In this document: piece after piece, positions 36,787 through 48,714 of the stretch
Layout of the letters: every line of letters begins with the position of its first letter
Numbering within the stretch: position 1 is the first letter of the stretch
The notes under the pieces: generated by a model
What the model saw: the letters and a program-made list of their open reading frames with translations, nothing else
Databases searched by the model: none
What the model was told of the DNA's origin: nothing
Assembly: GCA_026874595.1 (NCBI GenBank)
Contig: CM049310.1
Span: 7,378,001-7,442,000, forward strand
Source: Sipunculus nudus
Taxonomy: Eukaryota; Annelida; Sipuncula; Golfingiida; Sipunculidae
Direction: 5' to 3'
DNA: 64,000 bases
Made by a program: the position numbers and the translations under genes

Positions 36787-36905
36787 CACTGATATCCTCT
36801 CATACATCCGCACATCTCTGACTACTGAGCTGGCCGTGACTGTGAAGAGTCTATTCTCATCCTGTTTATGCCAGTCAAAGGAACTTATAGAATGACTGCC
36901 TGGAG
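36787..36905 (-). CDS. MIOS: MIOS coding exon 12 (WD40)
   Basis: Encodes PGSHSISSFDWHKQDENRLF through VRMYERISV, equivalent to human NYIASFAWHPTSQNRMIVV and FERISL. Acceptor TTGCAG; the donor GTG|GTTAGT was preferred over the GTGGTT two residues earlier because it makes ISVTWAADIHLMWACG collinear with human ISLAWSPITSLMWACG. It is separated from exon 11 by 4.5 kb of repeats. Confidence 0.93.
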
Positions 36906-37245
36906 CTGCAAGTCAACAGACACTGTATTTAATTAGTATGATAAGTTTCATGTGGTGTTAAGTTTGTGCAAGCATGCAAACTATTTTTCACTAATTCTAA
37001 TTAGACTAAAAGAATTTCAAGTGGGACAGGTACAAAAGAGCATATGATAAAAGTGGACCAATACTATTTAAATACTAATATAGGATTCTTCACAAAACGT
37101 ATACAACTATAAATGGCCCTGGCAAGAATTAATGATTATTGAGGGTTAAGACAATATCAAGGCTCTCAAGAGAATCAACATGATTTTCAATTGCTCTGAC
37201 GGGAATTGATATTATTACTGATAACATTCACAAAATAAATCATAA

Positions 37246-38777
37246 CTAGATCGACACGAATGCCCCCGCCCCGGGCAAATTAGAAACATTTGTTAAATTT
37301 TGAAAAAAAATTTTAAGTTCAGGAGGTGTTGTATGGTCAAAAGTAGGTCAACAGAGGCAAAATGCAAACTTGATCTGTAACGGGTCATTATCAAGCAATG
37401 CACCAAAAATCAGGCCAGTATCTGCAGGCATTGTGAAAAAAAGTCCATGCATGTGCATTTTCCATAAAAATTTCTGTCTTTCATGAAATTTTCTATGTGT
37501 AGGAGCCGTAAAACCATCAAGAGTAGGTCAACCGGGACAAAACGCGAACTCGATCTGTAACTGTCATTATCTGCCCACACATAAAAAATCAGGGTGGTAT
37601 CTGCAGGCATTGAGGAAAAAAAGTCCGTACATATGCATTTGTTATGAAAATTTCTATTTTTCATGAAACTTTCTTTGTTCAGGAGCAGTCAAATGGTCAA
37701 AAGTAGGTAGACTGGGACAAAAGACCTCGACCTGTAACTGGTCATTATCTGCCTACACACCAAAAATTATGCCCGTATCTGCAGACACTGCGAAAAAAAG
37801 TCAGTACATGTGCACTTCTTATGAAATTTTCTATGTTAGAGCACCGTCATACGGTCAAAAGTAGGTCAACTAAGACAAAACGTGAACTCGATCTGTAACT
37901 GGTCATTATCTGCCCACACACCAAAAATCAGGCCAATATCTGCAGGTATTGCGAAAAAAAGTCTGTACATGTGTATTTGTCATGAAAATTTATATTTTTC
38001 AGGAAATTTTCTATGTTAAGGAGCCATAAAACAGTCAAAAGAAGGTCAACTGGGACAAAAACGCGAACTCAATCTGTAACTGGTCAAAATCTGCCCACAC
38101 ACCAAAAATCAGGCCAATATCTGCAGGCATTGCGAAAAAAAGTCTGTACATGTGTATTTGTCATGAAGATTTCTATTTTTTCATGAGAGTTTCTAAGTTG
38201 AGGAGGCATAAAACGTTCAAAAATAGGTCAACCGGGACGAAACATGAACTCGATCTGTAACTGGTCATTACCTGCCCACACACCAAAAATCAGGCCAATA
38301 TCTGCAGGCATTGTGAAAAAAAGTCCGTACATGTGTATTTGTCATGAAAATTTCTATTTTTCATGAAATTTTCTAAGTTTAGGAGCTGTGAAACGGTCAA
38401 AAGTAGGTCAACTGGGATGAAACGCGAACTTGATCTGTAACTGGTCATTATCTGCCTACACACCAAAAATCAGGCCAATATCTGCAGGCATTGCAAAAAA
38501 AAAGTCTGTACATGTGTATTTGTCATGAAAATTTCTATTTTTCATGAAATTTTCTAAGTTTAGGAGCCGTAAAACGGTCAAAAGTAGGTCAACCGGGACA
38601 AAACGTGAACTCGATCTGTAACTGGTCATTAATTGTCCACACACCAAAAATCAGGCCAATATTTGCAGGCATTGCGAAAAAAAGTCCATACAACAGTTTG
38701 ATTTCTGAATGATGGAAGGACGGAATGACGGACATGGGTAAAACTATATGCCCCGGCCACTTTGTGGCGGGGCATAA
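37246..38777 (+). mobile_element. Family E hairpin-ended element, copy 1, intron 11
   Basis: Starts CTAGATCGACACGAATGCCC, then about eight tandem units of about 176 bp (GCCCACACACCAAAAATCAG, TATCTGCAGGCATTGCGAAA and similar). Ends with a long hairpin TATGCCCCGGCCAC...GTGGCGGGGCATA (38747-38775). The ATGCCCC block is shared by the 5' end and the 3' hairpin, the same design as family A. Non-coding. Confidence 0.75.
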
Positions 38778-38867
38778 AAATATATAAATTACCTTCATAT
38801 TGTGATATAATCAGTGGGATAAAGCTTCAAATTATCTATAACACATGAAAGGAAAACAAAATTCCTT

Positions 38868-40830
38868 GATTTACCCTGATGACTGCCCTGATGATTACCC
38901 TGATGAAATACCATGATGAAATACCCTTATGATTACATTAAATGAAATACCCTGATGAATTACCCTGATGAATACCCTGATGAAATACCATGATGATTAC
39001 CCTGATAAAATACCCTGATGAAATACCCTGATGAATTACCCTGATGAATACCCTTATGAAATACCCTGATGAATACCCTGATGAAATACCCTGATGAATA
39101 CCCTGATGATTACCCTGATGAAATACCATGATGAAATACCCTGATGAATACCCTGATGAAATACCCTGATGAATACCCTGATGATTACCCTGATGAAATA
39201 CCATGATGAAATACCCTGATGAAATACCCTGATGAATTACCCTGATGAAAACCTTATGAAATACCCTGATGATTACCCTGATGAAATACCCTGATGAATA
39301 CCCTTATGATTACCCTTATGAAATACCCTGATGAAATACCCTGATGAATTACCCTGATGAATACCCTAATGATTACCCTGATGAAATACCATGATGAAAT
39401 ACCCTGATGAAATACCCTGATGAATTACCCTGATGAATACCCTTATGAAATACCCTGATGATTACCCTGATGAAATACCCTGATGAATACCCTGATGATT
39501 ACCCTGATGAAATACATTGATAAAATACCCTGATGAAATACCATGATGAATACCCTGATGATTACCCTGATGAAATACCATGATGAAATATCATGATGAA
39601 ATACCCTGATGAATACCTTGATGAAATACCCTGATGAATTACACTGATGAAATACCATGATGATTACCCTGATGAAATACCCTGATGAAATACCCTGATG
39701 AATTACCCTGATGGATACCCTTATGATTACCCTGATGGAATACCCTGATGAAATACCCTGATGAATTACCCTGATGAATACCCTGATGATTACCCTGATG
39801 AAATACCATGATGAAATACCCTGATGAAATACCCTGATGAATTACCCTGATGAATACCCTTATGAAATACCCTGATGATTACCCTGATGAAATACCCTAA
39901 TGAATACCCTGATGATTACCCTGATGAAATACCATGATGAAATACCCTGATGAAATACCATGATGAATACCCTGATGATTACCCTGATGAAATACCATGA
40001 TGAAATACCCTGATGAAATATCATGATGAAATACCCTGATGAGCACCCTGATGAATTACACTGATGAAATACCATGATGATTACCCTGATGAATTACCCT
40101 GATGATTACCTTGATGAAATACCCTGATGAAATACCCTGATGAAATACCCTGATGAATACCCTTATGAAATACCCTGATGATTACCCTGATGAAATACCC
40201 TGATGAAATACCCTGATGAATTACCCTGATGAAATACCCTGATGAATACCCTGATGAAATACCCTGATGTTTACCCTGATGAATTACTCTGATGAAATAC
40301 CCTGATGAATTACCTTGATGAAATACCATGATGAATTACCATGATGAATTACCCTGATGAAATACCCTGATGAATTACCCAGATGAAATACCCTGATGAA
40401 TTACCATGATGAAATACCCTGATGAATACCCTGATGAAATAGCATGATGAAATAGCATGATGAAATACCCCGATGAATTTCCCTGATGAAATACCTTGAT
40501 GAAATACCCTGATGAATTACCCTGATGAAATACCCTGATGCAATACCCTGATGAAATACCCTGATGAAATACCCTGATGAAATACCCTGATGAATATCTT
40601 GATGAAATACCCTGATGAAATACCCTGATGAATTACCCTGATGAAATACCCTGATGAATACCCTGATGAATTACCCTGATGATTACCCTGATGAAATACC
40701 CTGATGAAATACCCTGATGATTACACTGATGAATACCCTGATGAATACCCTGATGAAATACCCTGATGAAATACCCTGATGAAATACCCTGATGAATACC
40801 CTGATGAAATACCCTGATGACTATTGGTAT
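38868..40830 (+). repeat. 13-15-bp minisatellite (TACCCTGATGAAA) in MIOS intron 11
   Basis: About 1.95 kb of TACCCTGATGAAA, TACCCTGATGAAT and TACCCTGATGAT units with occasional CATGATG, CTTATG and CTTGATG variants, roughly 140 copies. Long repetitive frames (HQGNHQGI, SSGYFI) arise from it on the minus strand but end arbitrarily and show no start or context. Confidence 0.97.
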
Positions 40831-41417
40831 TCAAATTCTGGGGTTATTTTTATCTACCTCATGTCTGACACATCTTCAATACAGTATTTGCAATGAACAT
40901 GAAGAAACTGAGATACTAGTAGGTATTGTATATGAAAAGATTGTACTGACACTAGTTCATAGTGCAACATCAGTGTCAACACTGAAAACCTCCAAAGTCA
41001 ACCATCATTTCCTCCAATGAGCAAATCAAATTCCCCAGCTTTCTTTGACTTGTGGCATATTTCTTTAATTCCCTGGCTTTCTCTGACTTGTGGCATATTT
41101 CTTTAATTTTCTGACATTCCATGACTGGAAAATAGGAAATACATTTTCCAGGTTTTCCCCAATTTCTAGCTTTCTTGGGAACCCTGATGTGGAAAACATT
41201 GTCACAAAAACTGTTAGAGTCTATTAAGAAATTTCAAAACAAATTAACATAGCTGACATATTTAACTTTTGGGATGGCTGTGCAAGATCATACAGATTTT
41301 CACTGTTTATTAAGTGACATAAATTTTACAGATCTTCAGTTTCTTGAAACGAAATTTGGACCTTTAGTTGATAACCCCATGCCAATAAATGGTATTAAAA
41401 TTCAAAGAAATACTTAC
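40831..41417. other. Remainder of intron 11
   Basis: Contains a short local duplication, TTTCTTTGACTTGTGGCATA and TTTCTCTGACTTGTGGCATA (about 41040-41100). Nothing else seen. Confidence 0.5.
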
Positions 41418-41462
41418 TCTGTATAATATGCTCCATCATGGTTTGTTCTATTTCATCTGCAC
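41418..41462 (-). CDS. MIOS: MIOS coding exon 11 (45-nt microexon)
   Basis: Encodes ADEIEQTMMEHIIQ, aligned with human GDETEPTIIERSVQ. Acceptor TTTTTTAG, donor CAGA|GTAAGT. Phase 1 in and out. Its identity rests on phase agreement with both neighbours and the E-x-T-(I/M)-x-E pattern. Confidence 0.88.
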
Positions 41463-41767
41463 CTAAAAAAATAATCAAAAATTACTGCCAATCTTTATTG
41501 GAACACAAAAGAATAATGAATTTTTTTAAAGGCCAACATTTTCAAATCTATCATATAATTCTATTCTAAACCTATCTTTTTGTTTCTGCTCTCACAGAGC
41601 TACAATAAATTTGAACCAATAATGGCTACTTGGAATCACCTGCAAAGCTTAAATTAAAAACAAAATGACCAATTCTGGCTTGATCTTTTGTGATATAACA
41701 TAAAAACAATAATAACTTCTAAGAACCACAAAGTTTTACTGTAAGTTTACAATTATGCGAGTCATAC

Positions 41768-41841
41768 CTATGGTGGCATGCTGAACATCATACACTTTGA
41801 CAGCTGTACTATCAGTCTGTAGTACTCCAAGCAGGCCAGAC
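41768..41841 (-). CDS. MIOS: MIOS coding exon 10 (WD40)
   Basis: Encodes SGLLGVLQTDSTAVKVYDVQ then HATI, equivalent to human [21 protein letters not shown]. Acceptor TTTACAG, donor ATAG|GTATGA. Phase 2 in, 1 out. Confidence 0.93.
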
Positions 41842-42229
41842 CTGTAAACAATACAATCATGGTTTGTCAAATAATGTTTGGGAAAAGGTTGCTAAAGTAG
41901 ATGATGCCACTGACAAGACCGAACTTTATCAAATCTTAGTTCTCTACAGTTAAACTTTCAGTGCATACCATACTGTGGTTCGCTTTATATTTACAAGGCG
42001 CAATTTTTGCGCTCAAGCAGTTTCTCATAGTTTCATGGGGTTCCATTTTCACGTTGGGGCATATATTAATATTTTAGTAAAACACCAAAATAGGTATCAA
42101 TTATCTATTACACAAAGTTACCTGCTTGTATAACCCCATTTACCATGCTTACGGCCTATGAATGTTTTAGTTAACTAAATAACGGATAGTTCCCATATCT
42201 GGTCAGGTTTCCCCGCTGTGGTCAGAGTT

Positions 42230-42710
42230 AAATACTAGAGGGCCCTTCCAACAGCTCATCCGTCGATGCAGGTCCTACTAGGACCTCCCTTGATGTACAG
42301 TGTGAAGTTTCTAGGTCTAACAGTCATGATTTGTGCCATGTTAACAGACAGACTGCTTCAGCTGAAAGTCTTAAAACGGAGAAAAAAATGCATTAAGATG
42401 AAAAAAATACTGGCAGCCCATCCAGTATTCAGGAAATGATGAAACACTCCATGATCTATACATGACATGGAAAGAATCATGGCAATTAATGCATTGGTTA
42501 TTCAGATACTGGAGCTTTTGTATCAATTCTTTAATTATTCTGGGGGTACTTTGAAGCCCCATAGCTGGAAGGATATAAGATGCAGTGACCTAATTTCAGG
42601 TTTCAAAGGAGATTTTTAATGGACCTTGATGTGTGACTAACTGAATGCTCAAAATTATATTCTCAGCTTGTAGTTTGTAAAAATATAGGTTAACGTGACC
42701 TAATTTCAGG
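42230..42710 (+). repeat. Family B fragment, intron 9
   Basis: One to two core units (GATGAAACACTCCATGATCT, TCAGATACTGGAGCTTTTGT, CCTAATTTCAGGTTTC). It runs directly into a family A core at 42711 with no intervening arm. Confidence 0.6.
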
Positions 42711-43752
42711 TTTCCAAGAAGGTGATGCCACCTGTTATTTGAACGAGAAACTATCCAAGATGTATACACATGCAAAATTTCAGGTTGAAACGTCCAACCA
42801 CTGCAGAGATATGAGTGATTTTATCCCACAGCAGACAAACAGATGGACGCTCTGCAAAAATGGCTGCAGGAGGAGCCAACATTTATGTGTATGTTATAAA
42901 GCTATCCAAGGGCTACATTTGTGTAAAATTTTTTCCTGATTGGTCGAACGAGTCCGGAGATATAAGCATAGATGTCTACAGTGTGAACGTGAATGTAGGT
43001 GGCGCCACCTGTCATAAAATCAAGAAAGCTATGCGGGATGAATACACATGCCGAATTTCAAGTAATTTGGTCAAACCACTGCAGAGATATGAGTGATTTT
43101 AACCCAAGGCAGACAAACAGAAGAACGCTGTGCAAAAATGGCTGCAGATAGCGCCACCATTTTTGTGTATGTTATAAAGCTATCCAAGGGCTACATTTCT
43201 GTAACAATTTTTTCCTGATTGGTTGAACAGTTCCTGAGATATAAGCTTGGATGTCTGCAGCATGAACGTGAATGTAGGTGGCGCGACCTGTAATAAAATC
43301 AAGAAAGCTATCTAGGATGTATACGCATGAGGAATTTCAGGTGAATAAGTCAAACCACTGCAGAGATATGAGTGATTTAAACCCAAGGCAGATGAACAGA
43401 TGGACACTGTGCAAAAATGGCTGCAGGTGGAGCCACCATTTTTTGTGTATATTATAAAGCTATCCAAGGGCTACATTTGTGTAAAAAAATTTTTCCTGAT
43501 CGGTCAAACGGTTCCTGAGATATGTGGGTTTATGTGTGGAAACAGACACACAAACGGACGCTGGGCAGAGAGTAAAGGTCAGAGGTCAAGGCCAATTGGT
43601 TAGGCACCAGTTCACCTGTGACCCAATAATTGGTGTAAGTTTCAGAAAAATCCACCCAGTAGCCTCAGAGGAGTTCTCTGGAAACGAACACGGCGGCGGC
43701 GGAACCTAGTCAAAAACATAGAATCCACAAAACTTCGTTTTGGCGGATACAA
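42711..43752 (+). mobile_element. 5'-truncated family A element, copy 5, intron 9
   Basis: Lacks the CTAGA arm and opens inside a core unit at GGTGATGCCACC. About seven core units follow (GGTGGCGCCACC at 42998), then the GAACACGGCGGCGG arm and the hairpin AATCCAC...GGCGGATAC. Confidence 0.7.
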
Positions 43753-44068
43753 ATATTATGCTTAGTTAGTATGACCAAAATAAGCATGGAGCAAATCCAA
43801 AGAGATACTGCCGAAGGAAGAGTTGTCATTCTGAGCTCACAAGGGTTATGTCTGAGCAGGGTACTACTAGACTAAGGACATCCACATACATCAAGGAAAA
43901 TTCAGTCTCACTACTGTCTTGAAATTCAGCATGAAATACAATTGACACTTTACTAGTAAATAACATGAGAAGGCCTGGAATACAGTGAGGAATATCTTTA
44001 TCAAGCTGTTCTATTTTACACACTAGCATTTACTAGCATCTAAGTCACCAGTGACACTTTGCCATTAC

Positions 44069-44166
44069 CTTGTTGGGCACCACTGTATTTTCAGGATGGG
44101 CTTGCTTTCCTGCTGGGTCAAAACCGGTCGGTCAAAGCTCCTTGTGTCCCATATTGCAACTTGACT
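44069..44166 (-). CDS. MIOS: MIOS coding exon 9 (WD40)
   Basis: Encodes [17 protein letters not shown] to KIQWCPT, matching human QVAIWDLRKFEKPVLT and KVAWCPTR. Acceptor ATATGCAG, donor ACAAG|GTAATG. Phase 0 in, 2 out. From intron 9 onward (lower coordinates) the introns become repeat-laden. Confidence 0.96.
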
Positions 44167-44534
44167 CTGCATATTACAGAAACACATCATCATTCATGGA
44201 TATAACAATATAGTAAATAAGTAAGGTAGGACTTTAAAAACAAAACTATGGTTATCAATGATGTAAATGCCAGAAAGGAATAGACTGATTTACAATGAAC
44301 TCTTGTTAGAAACAAGTTTTCTTATGTCTGAAACAAATTTATCCCAACAGTAGCTTCTACCAAAGCAAAATAATCCCTATTATAACATTAACATCAACGA
44401 ATAATATCACTGTTGCTAGGTTTTCTTTCACTTTAAAACATTTACATCTCTTTCTCTCTTGATGTGAACTTGGTGGTGTTTTATGTGAGGATCAATACAG
44501 ACACCATTTCTTTACAATGAGAATGTGTACTTAC

Positions 44535-44629
44535 ATCAGTAAATGAGGCTACTCTGTGTTTTATGTGAGGATCCACACAGACACCATACACTGCTTTGGA
44601 ATAAGCCACACTACGTGGTCGAGATATAT
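44535..44629 (-). CDS. MIOS: MIOS coding exon 8 (WD40)
   Basis: Encodes RSVAYSKAVYGVCVDPHIKH and RVASFTD, matching human [21 protein letters not shown]. Acceptor TTTGTAG, donor GAT|GTAAGT. Phase 1 in, 0 out. Confidence 0.95.
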
Positions 44630-45035
44630 CTACAAACATAAAGAGTTTCCACTTTAAGCAAAAACAAGGCAACTGCAAGCAAATAAATTACTTAAATTTA
44701 ACTTACTGATTTACAGTCAATTTTGATTTTATGTATTGATCTTTAAATTACTGACATTTAACATAAATTAAGATCAATTTGTTGGTGTAAAAAAATATTA
44801 TTTATATAATACAGTCTTGTTACAATTAAAATCCACTGAGAATATAAATTAGGGCTTTCAAAAATTTTCACAGTTGACATTGAAATATGCAGACACAGCA
44901 AAATTGACTAAGAATCTCTAAACATTAAATCCTTTTAGTATCACCAATGGTATAAATCTACATATCTCTTTCCTTTGAATTCTTAAAACAATACTTCAAA
45001 TGCTCATCCAGTCTGTTCTGAGAACAAATACGTAC

Positions 45036-45137
45036 CACGTAAGTCAAATATCCTGAGAAATTTGTTGTTCATGCCTGTCACTAAAGTTTTTGGCTGCTGC
45101 GTAAACCAGTCTAAGGATAGAGTAGACTCTGAGGGCC
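45036..45137 (-). CDS. MIOS: MIOS coding exon 7 (WD40)
   Basis: Encodes PSESTLSLDWFTQQPKTLVT followed by GMNNKFLRIFDLR, a propeller blade equivalent to human [26 protein letters not shown]. Acceptor TTTTTCAG, donor CGTG|GTACGT, phase 1 in and out. Confidence 0.95.
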
Positions 45138-45907
45138 CTGAAAAAGAGGAAACATTAGAACAAACTCTGTCACAATAAGATTCTCTTATGCTATTTTATA
45201 GCTTTGTGCTAATTAATTGATTACATCAATGACTTGTCCTTTTTTCTTTGAAACTGATTAAACTGAATGAACCAATTTGATCTAAATAATCAATGAGTAG
45301 ATCTATGCAAATACAAAGAACTTGAAAGAAAACATACTGGAGTATTTGGGAGAAATCTCACAATTAGGTCAGAAATATAAGTTTGTGGCACACAAGTAGT
45401 GATGACTTTAATAACATCTCTTGATGTGTACAGCCAAGGTTATCTTTACTGTAAAACTGTAACAGCACAAATTACTGAATCTTCATATAACTGACTCAGT
45501 AATCATCTGAGGATTAAAATACAATTATGTGAAGATTACAATTACTTTCAAGGATTAGAAAAATAAATGATTAATAATTACAATTATTTGAAAAATGGAA
45601 TTAATTAAAATTCAATTACTTTTGGCCAAAAATCTGTTTTGACAATTACCTTGACAAGAGCAGCTACATGAAATAATAAATAATTTGCAACATGAAATTT
45701 CAAGTGGTTTTTTTCAGCACTGTTTGTTCATCCTCCCAAAATTTGCATATAAATATACTGTGCACTATTAATTTGTATGAATTCCCATCTGTTTGAGAAA
45801 TTGGTAAAAAGGAACAATCATATTCATGTAAATCAATTCTTGGGATATCTCATGAATGAAAACAGTCTTTATAAATAAGTATGACTTGGTAGTTAACAAT
45901 ATCTTAC

Positions 45908-46034
45908 CTAATTCAACAAGTGGTTTGATGACATTGGAATCTGAAGGTTTGTGGAAGCCTTCTCCTGGACATGAGAAGACATCCCATATCAGCAACGAAT
46001 AGTCCGCCCTGTACTTGTCAAGTCCCTCTGCTAA
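45908..46034 (-). CDS. MIOS: MIOS coding exon 6 (WD40)
   Basis: Encodes LAEGLDKYRADYSLLIWDVF and onward to IKPLVELG. The GLDKxRADxSxLIWD blade is a MIOS hallmark. The linker after it is shorter than in human. Acceptor CTGTTCCAG, donor TTAG|GTAAGA, phase 0 in and 1 out. Confidence 0.96.
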
Positions 46035-46656
46035 CTGGAACAGAAGAGGTAACCGTTAGAGAGCTCAGGCTCATGACTAGTAATAAAGACAAAGCTCAAG
46101 CAGAAACATTTAGGCCTGTGTGTTCAGGTCTAAAAGTAATGAATTAATGTAAAGAATTAGTATTGGAAATACAACTTTTAAACCTACAATCTAGTACACA
46201 GATGAAAACCTGACATGTCGGAAGAACTATGGTACTAACGAGAGTATGACTATATATTTCAGTACATGCATTAAAAGGGGATGTTTAAAGTCTATTCAAT
46301 AATAGACCTTTCCACTTTGTTCCATTTCACACCAAAAAACAGATATTATGGAGCTCTCCTAGGTTTGAAAATATTGGTAGGCATTTCTGTGTCACTTAAC
46401 AGACTAGCACATTTGCAAAATGAATTCATGTAGTCATATATGTTCAGTATACAGATAATACTGTATATTAGCAATAAAAGAAAAAGTATGATGACGCTTA
46501 CATATTTCACTCTGGCAGGTCAAGAATGAAATCTCAAAAACAGAATATTGTCCACAGATGGTACTACAGTGACCTGAGCTTTAATAAAGTAAATATTTCT
46601 GGCAAAAATAATGCTAATCTGCGAGACATATTTTATGAATGAGATATTTCACAAAC

Positions 46657-46715
46657 CAAATTATTGTCCACTGGGCTCCAAGCTAAACAGTTACATTGTC
46701 TTTGATATCTTGGCA
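46657..46715 (-). CDS. MIOS: MIOS coding exon 5
   Basis: Encodes VPRYQRQCNCLAWSPVDNNL, aligned with human [20 protein letters not shown]. Acceptor TTTTTTCAG, donor TTG|GTTTGT (somewhat weak). Phase 1 in, phase 0 out. Confidence 0.94.
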
Positions 46716-47372
46716 CTGAAAAAAGATAAAATTAAATACCTGTAAAAGAATTCTACATGCAACAGGCAAGAGTATTTTACTGAACTGGACATAAAACAAA
46801 ATATTTATCCACAAGGAAGAAGCTTGAAGAAATACATATTTACTTGGTATCTCTGTACTTTGCATAAAGTATAAGCATGAACCTGTAAGCAATTAAAATA
46901 TTTAAACAACATTACTGTATCAATTATAAATTAGACTCACGAAATGGAAATTGAAAACTCCTGTTAGTAAGAGTTTGAGGAATTACACACTTAACATGAA
47001 ATATTCTGGAGTTTCCTAAGCATTCACAGATCTCCTTATTTAATATTAAAGAAAGAATGAGCTTTAATGAATTAGGTGTCTGATATTTAATGACAAGATA
47101 ATCTGGGTGTACAAGGAATGAAGCAACATATTGCCACTGAAATAAACCATTACTCTATCAATGTCAAGCAAAAGGTCTGGCAATCAGCAGAGATGTGACC
47201 AGTGGCAATGGTTTTGTGATCAACTATAGATAAAACTAGGAAAAGGGTAATCCAAAGAAAGGTCAATATTATGTTTGTCTCTTCACCATTGTTTCTTTTA
47301 ATTTTTCTGCATGATACAGATTAGATAAAATATTCTCATTCCTTGATTTTTACATTAATTGCATGCACTCAC

Positions 47373-47425
47373 CAAATTCTTTTCCTATCAAACTGTATGT
47401 GTCGCTGGCAGTGCTCTTTTCAAAA
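47373..47425 (-). CDS. MIOS: MIOS coding exon 4
   Basis: A 53-nt exon encoding FEKSTASDTYSLIGKEF; the LIGKEF block is identical in human MIOS. Acceptor CTTTGCAG, donor TTTG|GTGAGTG. Phase 2 in, phase 1 out. Too short to find without the protein match. Confidence 0.93.
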
Positions 47426-47897
47426 CTGCAAAGAAGGATATGATTCACAGTTCTGTTTACAACATAGTTATTCCCAAAACTGACAACATGAGGGCTCCAG
47501 ATAGTCTCACCTGACCTATTGTAGAAATCATGGGATTACTGGCTCCCTCTGGAGACAGCTTAATGAACTGGAATTAATTCCTGCTTAGTAAGGCCCTCAT
47601 AATTTCCCTTTGAAAGCTGCATCAGCATGTTTATCTGCACACTATTACACCCCCCCCCCCCCTGTCATTTTCAAATGGAATGGGCAGTTGTTTAATCACT
47701 TAAATGTAAGGAGAATGTTAGATTGTTATGCCCTGAGTTGAAAACTAGGGAAATTGATTTATTTAAATTTGACAAACATGTGAATTTAAGTTTGTTTTAT
47801 GAATGCCAATCATTGGGTTAAAAATTGTGTGAAATGATTTTCAAAGGAGATTTTATTTGCATTGTGCATAATAATATAGAACAATATGAAATGCTAC

Positions 47898-47977
47898 CTT
47901 GAAAGAACAACTCTTCCATTTGCCAAACCCAATGCCAGCAGCTGGTCAGGACTAGTGTAGGGGTACCAAGAGATGCA
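47898..47977 (-). CDS. MIOS: MIOS coding exon 3 (first WD40 blade)
   Basis: Encodes CISWYPYTSPDQLLALGLAN and then GRVVLS, matching human [20 protein letters not shown] and GRVVLTS. Acceptor TTTTTAG, donor AAG|GTAGCA. Phase 0 in, phase 2 out. Confidence 0.95.
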
Positions 47978-48409
47978 CTAAAAATGAAGCGCAAAATTAT
48001 AAAGTGACTGGTTATCATCGTGGACATTTATCTAAAATACATAATTATACATCAGAGTTTCCAATTATCCTTGCTGTATGGAATTGATATGCAATTAGGC
48101 ATCACAGTGTACATTAATGTGTTTGGTAGTTGCTCGTGAAATACATGATTACAACGTCCTTTAGGTCATATGACTCCTGGAACACCAGTTGATGAGCATG
48201 CTGTGTTTATATTTCGGTCCACTGATCACGCCTGGTGCGAGTTAATTCCAACTTGTGTTCAGAGGCAAGTGAACTGTTTAAGAATGAAATATTAGCAGAC
48301 ACCATTACATCTGAAGGATTAAACATTTTATTTCATGTTAATTTAATATGCATATTAAATGGAGTATACCATTAAGGAAATTTATAAAACAAATACATGA
48401 TTTACTTAC

Positions 48410-48477
48410 TTTAACATACTGATGATCATTGTTGGTTGTCAGAAGCTTTGCACATGTGTTGTCAGAGATTCTGGTTC
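48410..48477 (-). CDS. MIOS: MIOS coding exon 2
   Basis: Encodes TRISDNTCAKLLTTN through QYVK, equivalent to the stretch that leads into the first WD40 blade. TTTTAG acceptor and GTAAGT donor; enters in phase 1 and leaves in phase 0, fitting both neighbours. Confidence 0.9.
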
Positions 48478-48714
48478 CTAAAATAGATTCAAACATCAGG
48501 TTACATTTTGAATTTTTAATATCTATTATTATTATAACCTCTACACTTTGAAAGTAATGTGTATAATTAAATGACTTAAAAAGTCCAAAAGCCAAAATTT
48601 GGGTGTCAATACATTAGCTCCTATATAAAAGGTACAGTAGATGCTACAGTTAAAATAATATCAAAATGATAATTCATATATTCATTCAGACACAAAACCT
48701 CTGCCGTTTCTCAC

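Larger units (their letters stand above)
44167..48714. other. MIOS introns 1-8, compact and repeat-poor
   Basis: Each intron is 0.2-1.2 kb of AT-rich DNA. None of the hairpin-ended families or satellite arrays seen in introns 9-23 occurs here; one poly-C run is at about 47649-47662. Confidence 0.6.

Noticed and set aside
38938-40329. Gly/His/Ser/Gln-rich repetitive reading frames on the minus strand
   Set aside because: Translation products of the TACCCTGATGAAA minisatellite; frames open and close with single-base unit changes.
38868-40830. UGAUGA and CUGA boxes in the minisatellite, as in C/D snoRNAs
   Set aside because: The two boxes overlap in one CTGATGA word repeated every 13-15 bp; there is no room for guide sequences or terminal stems, and the MIOS transcript carries the opposite strand.
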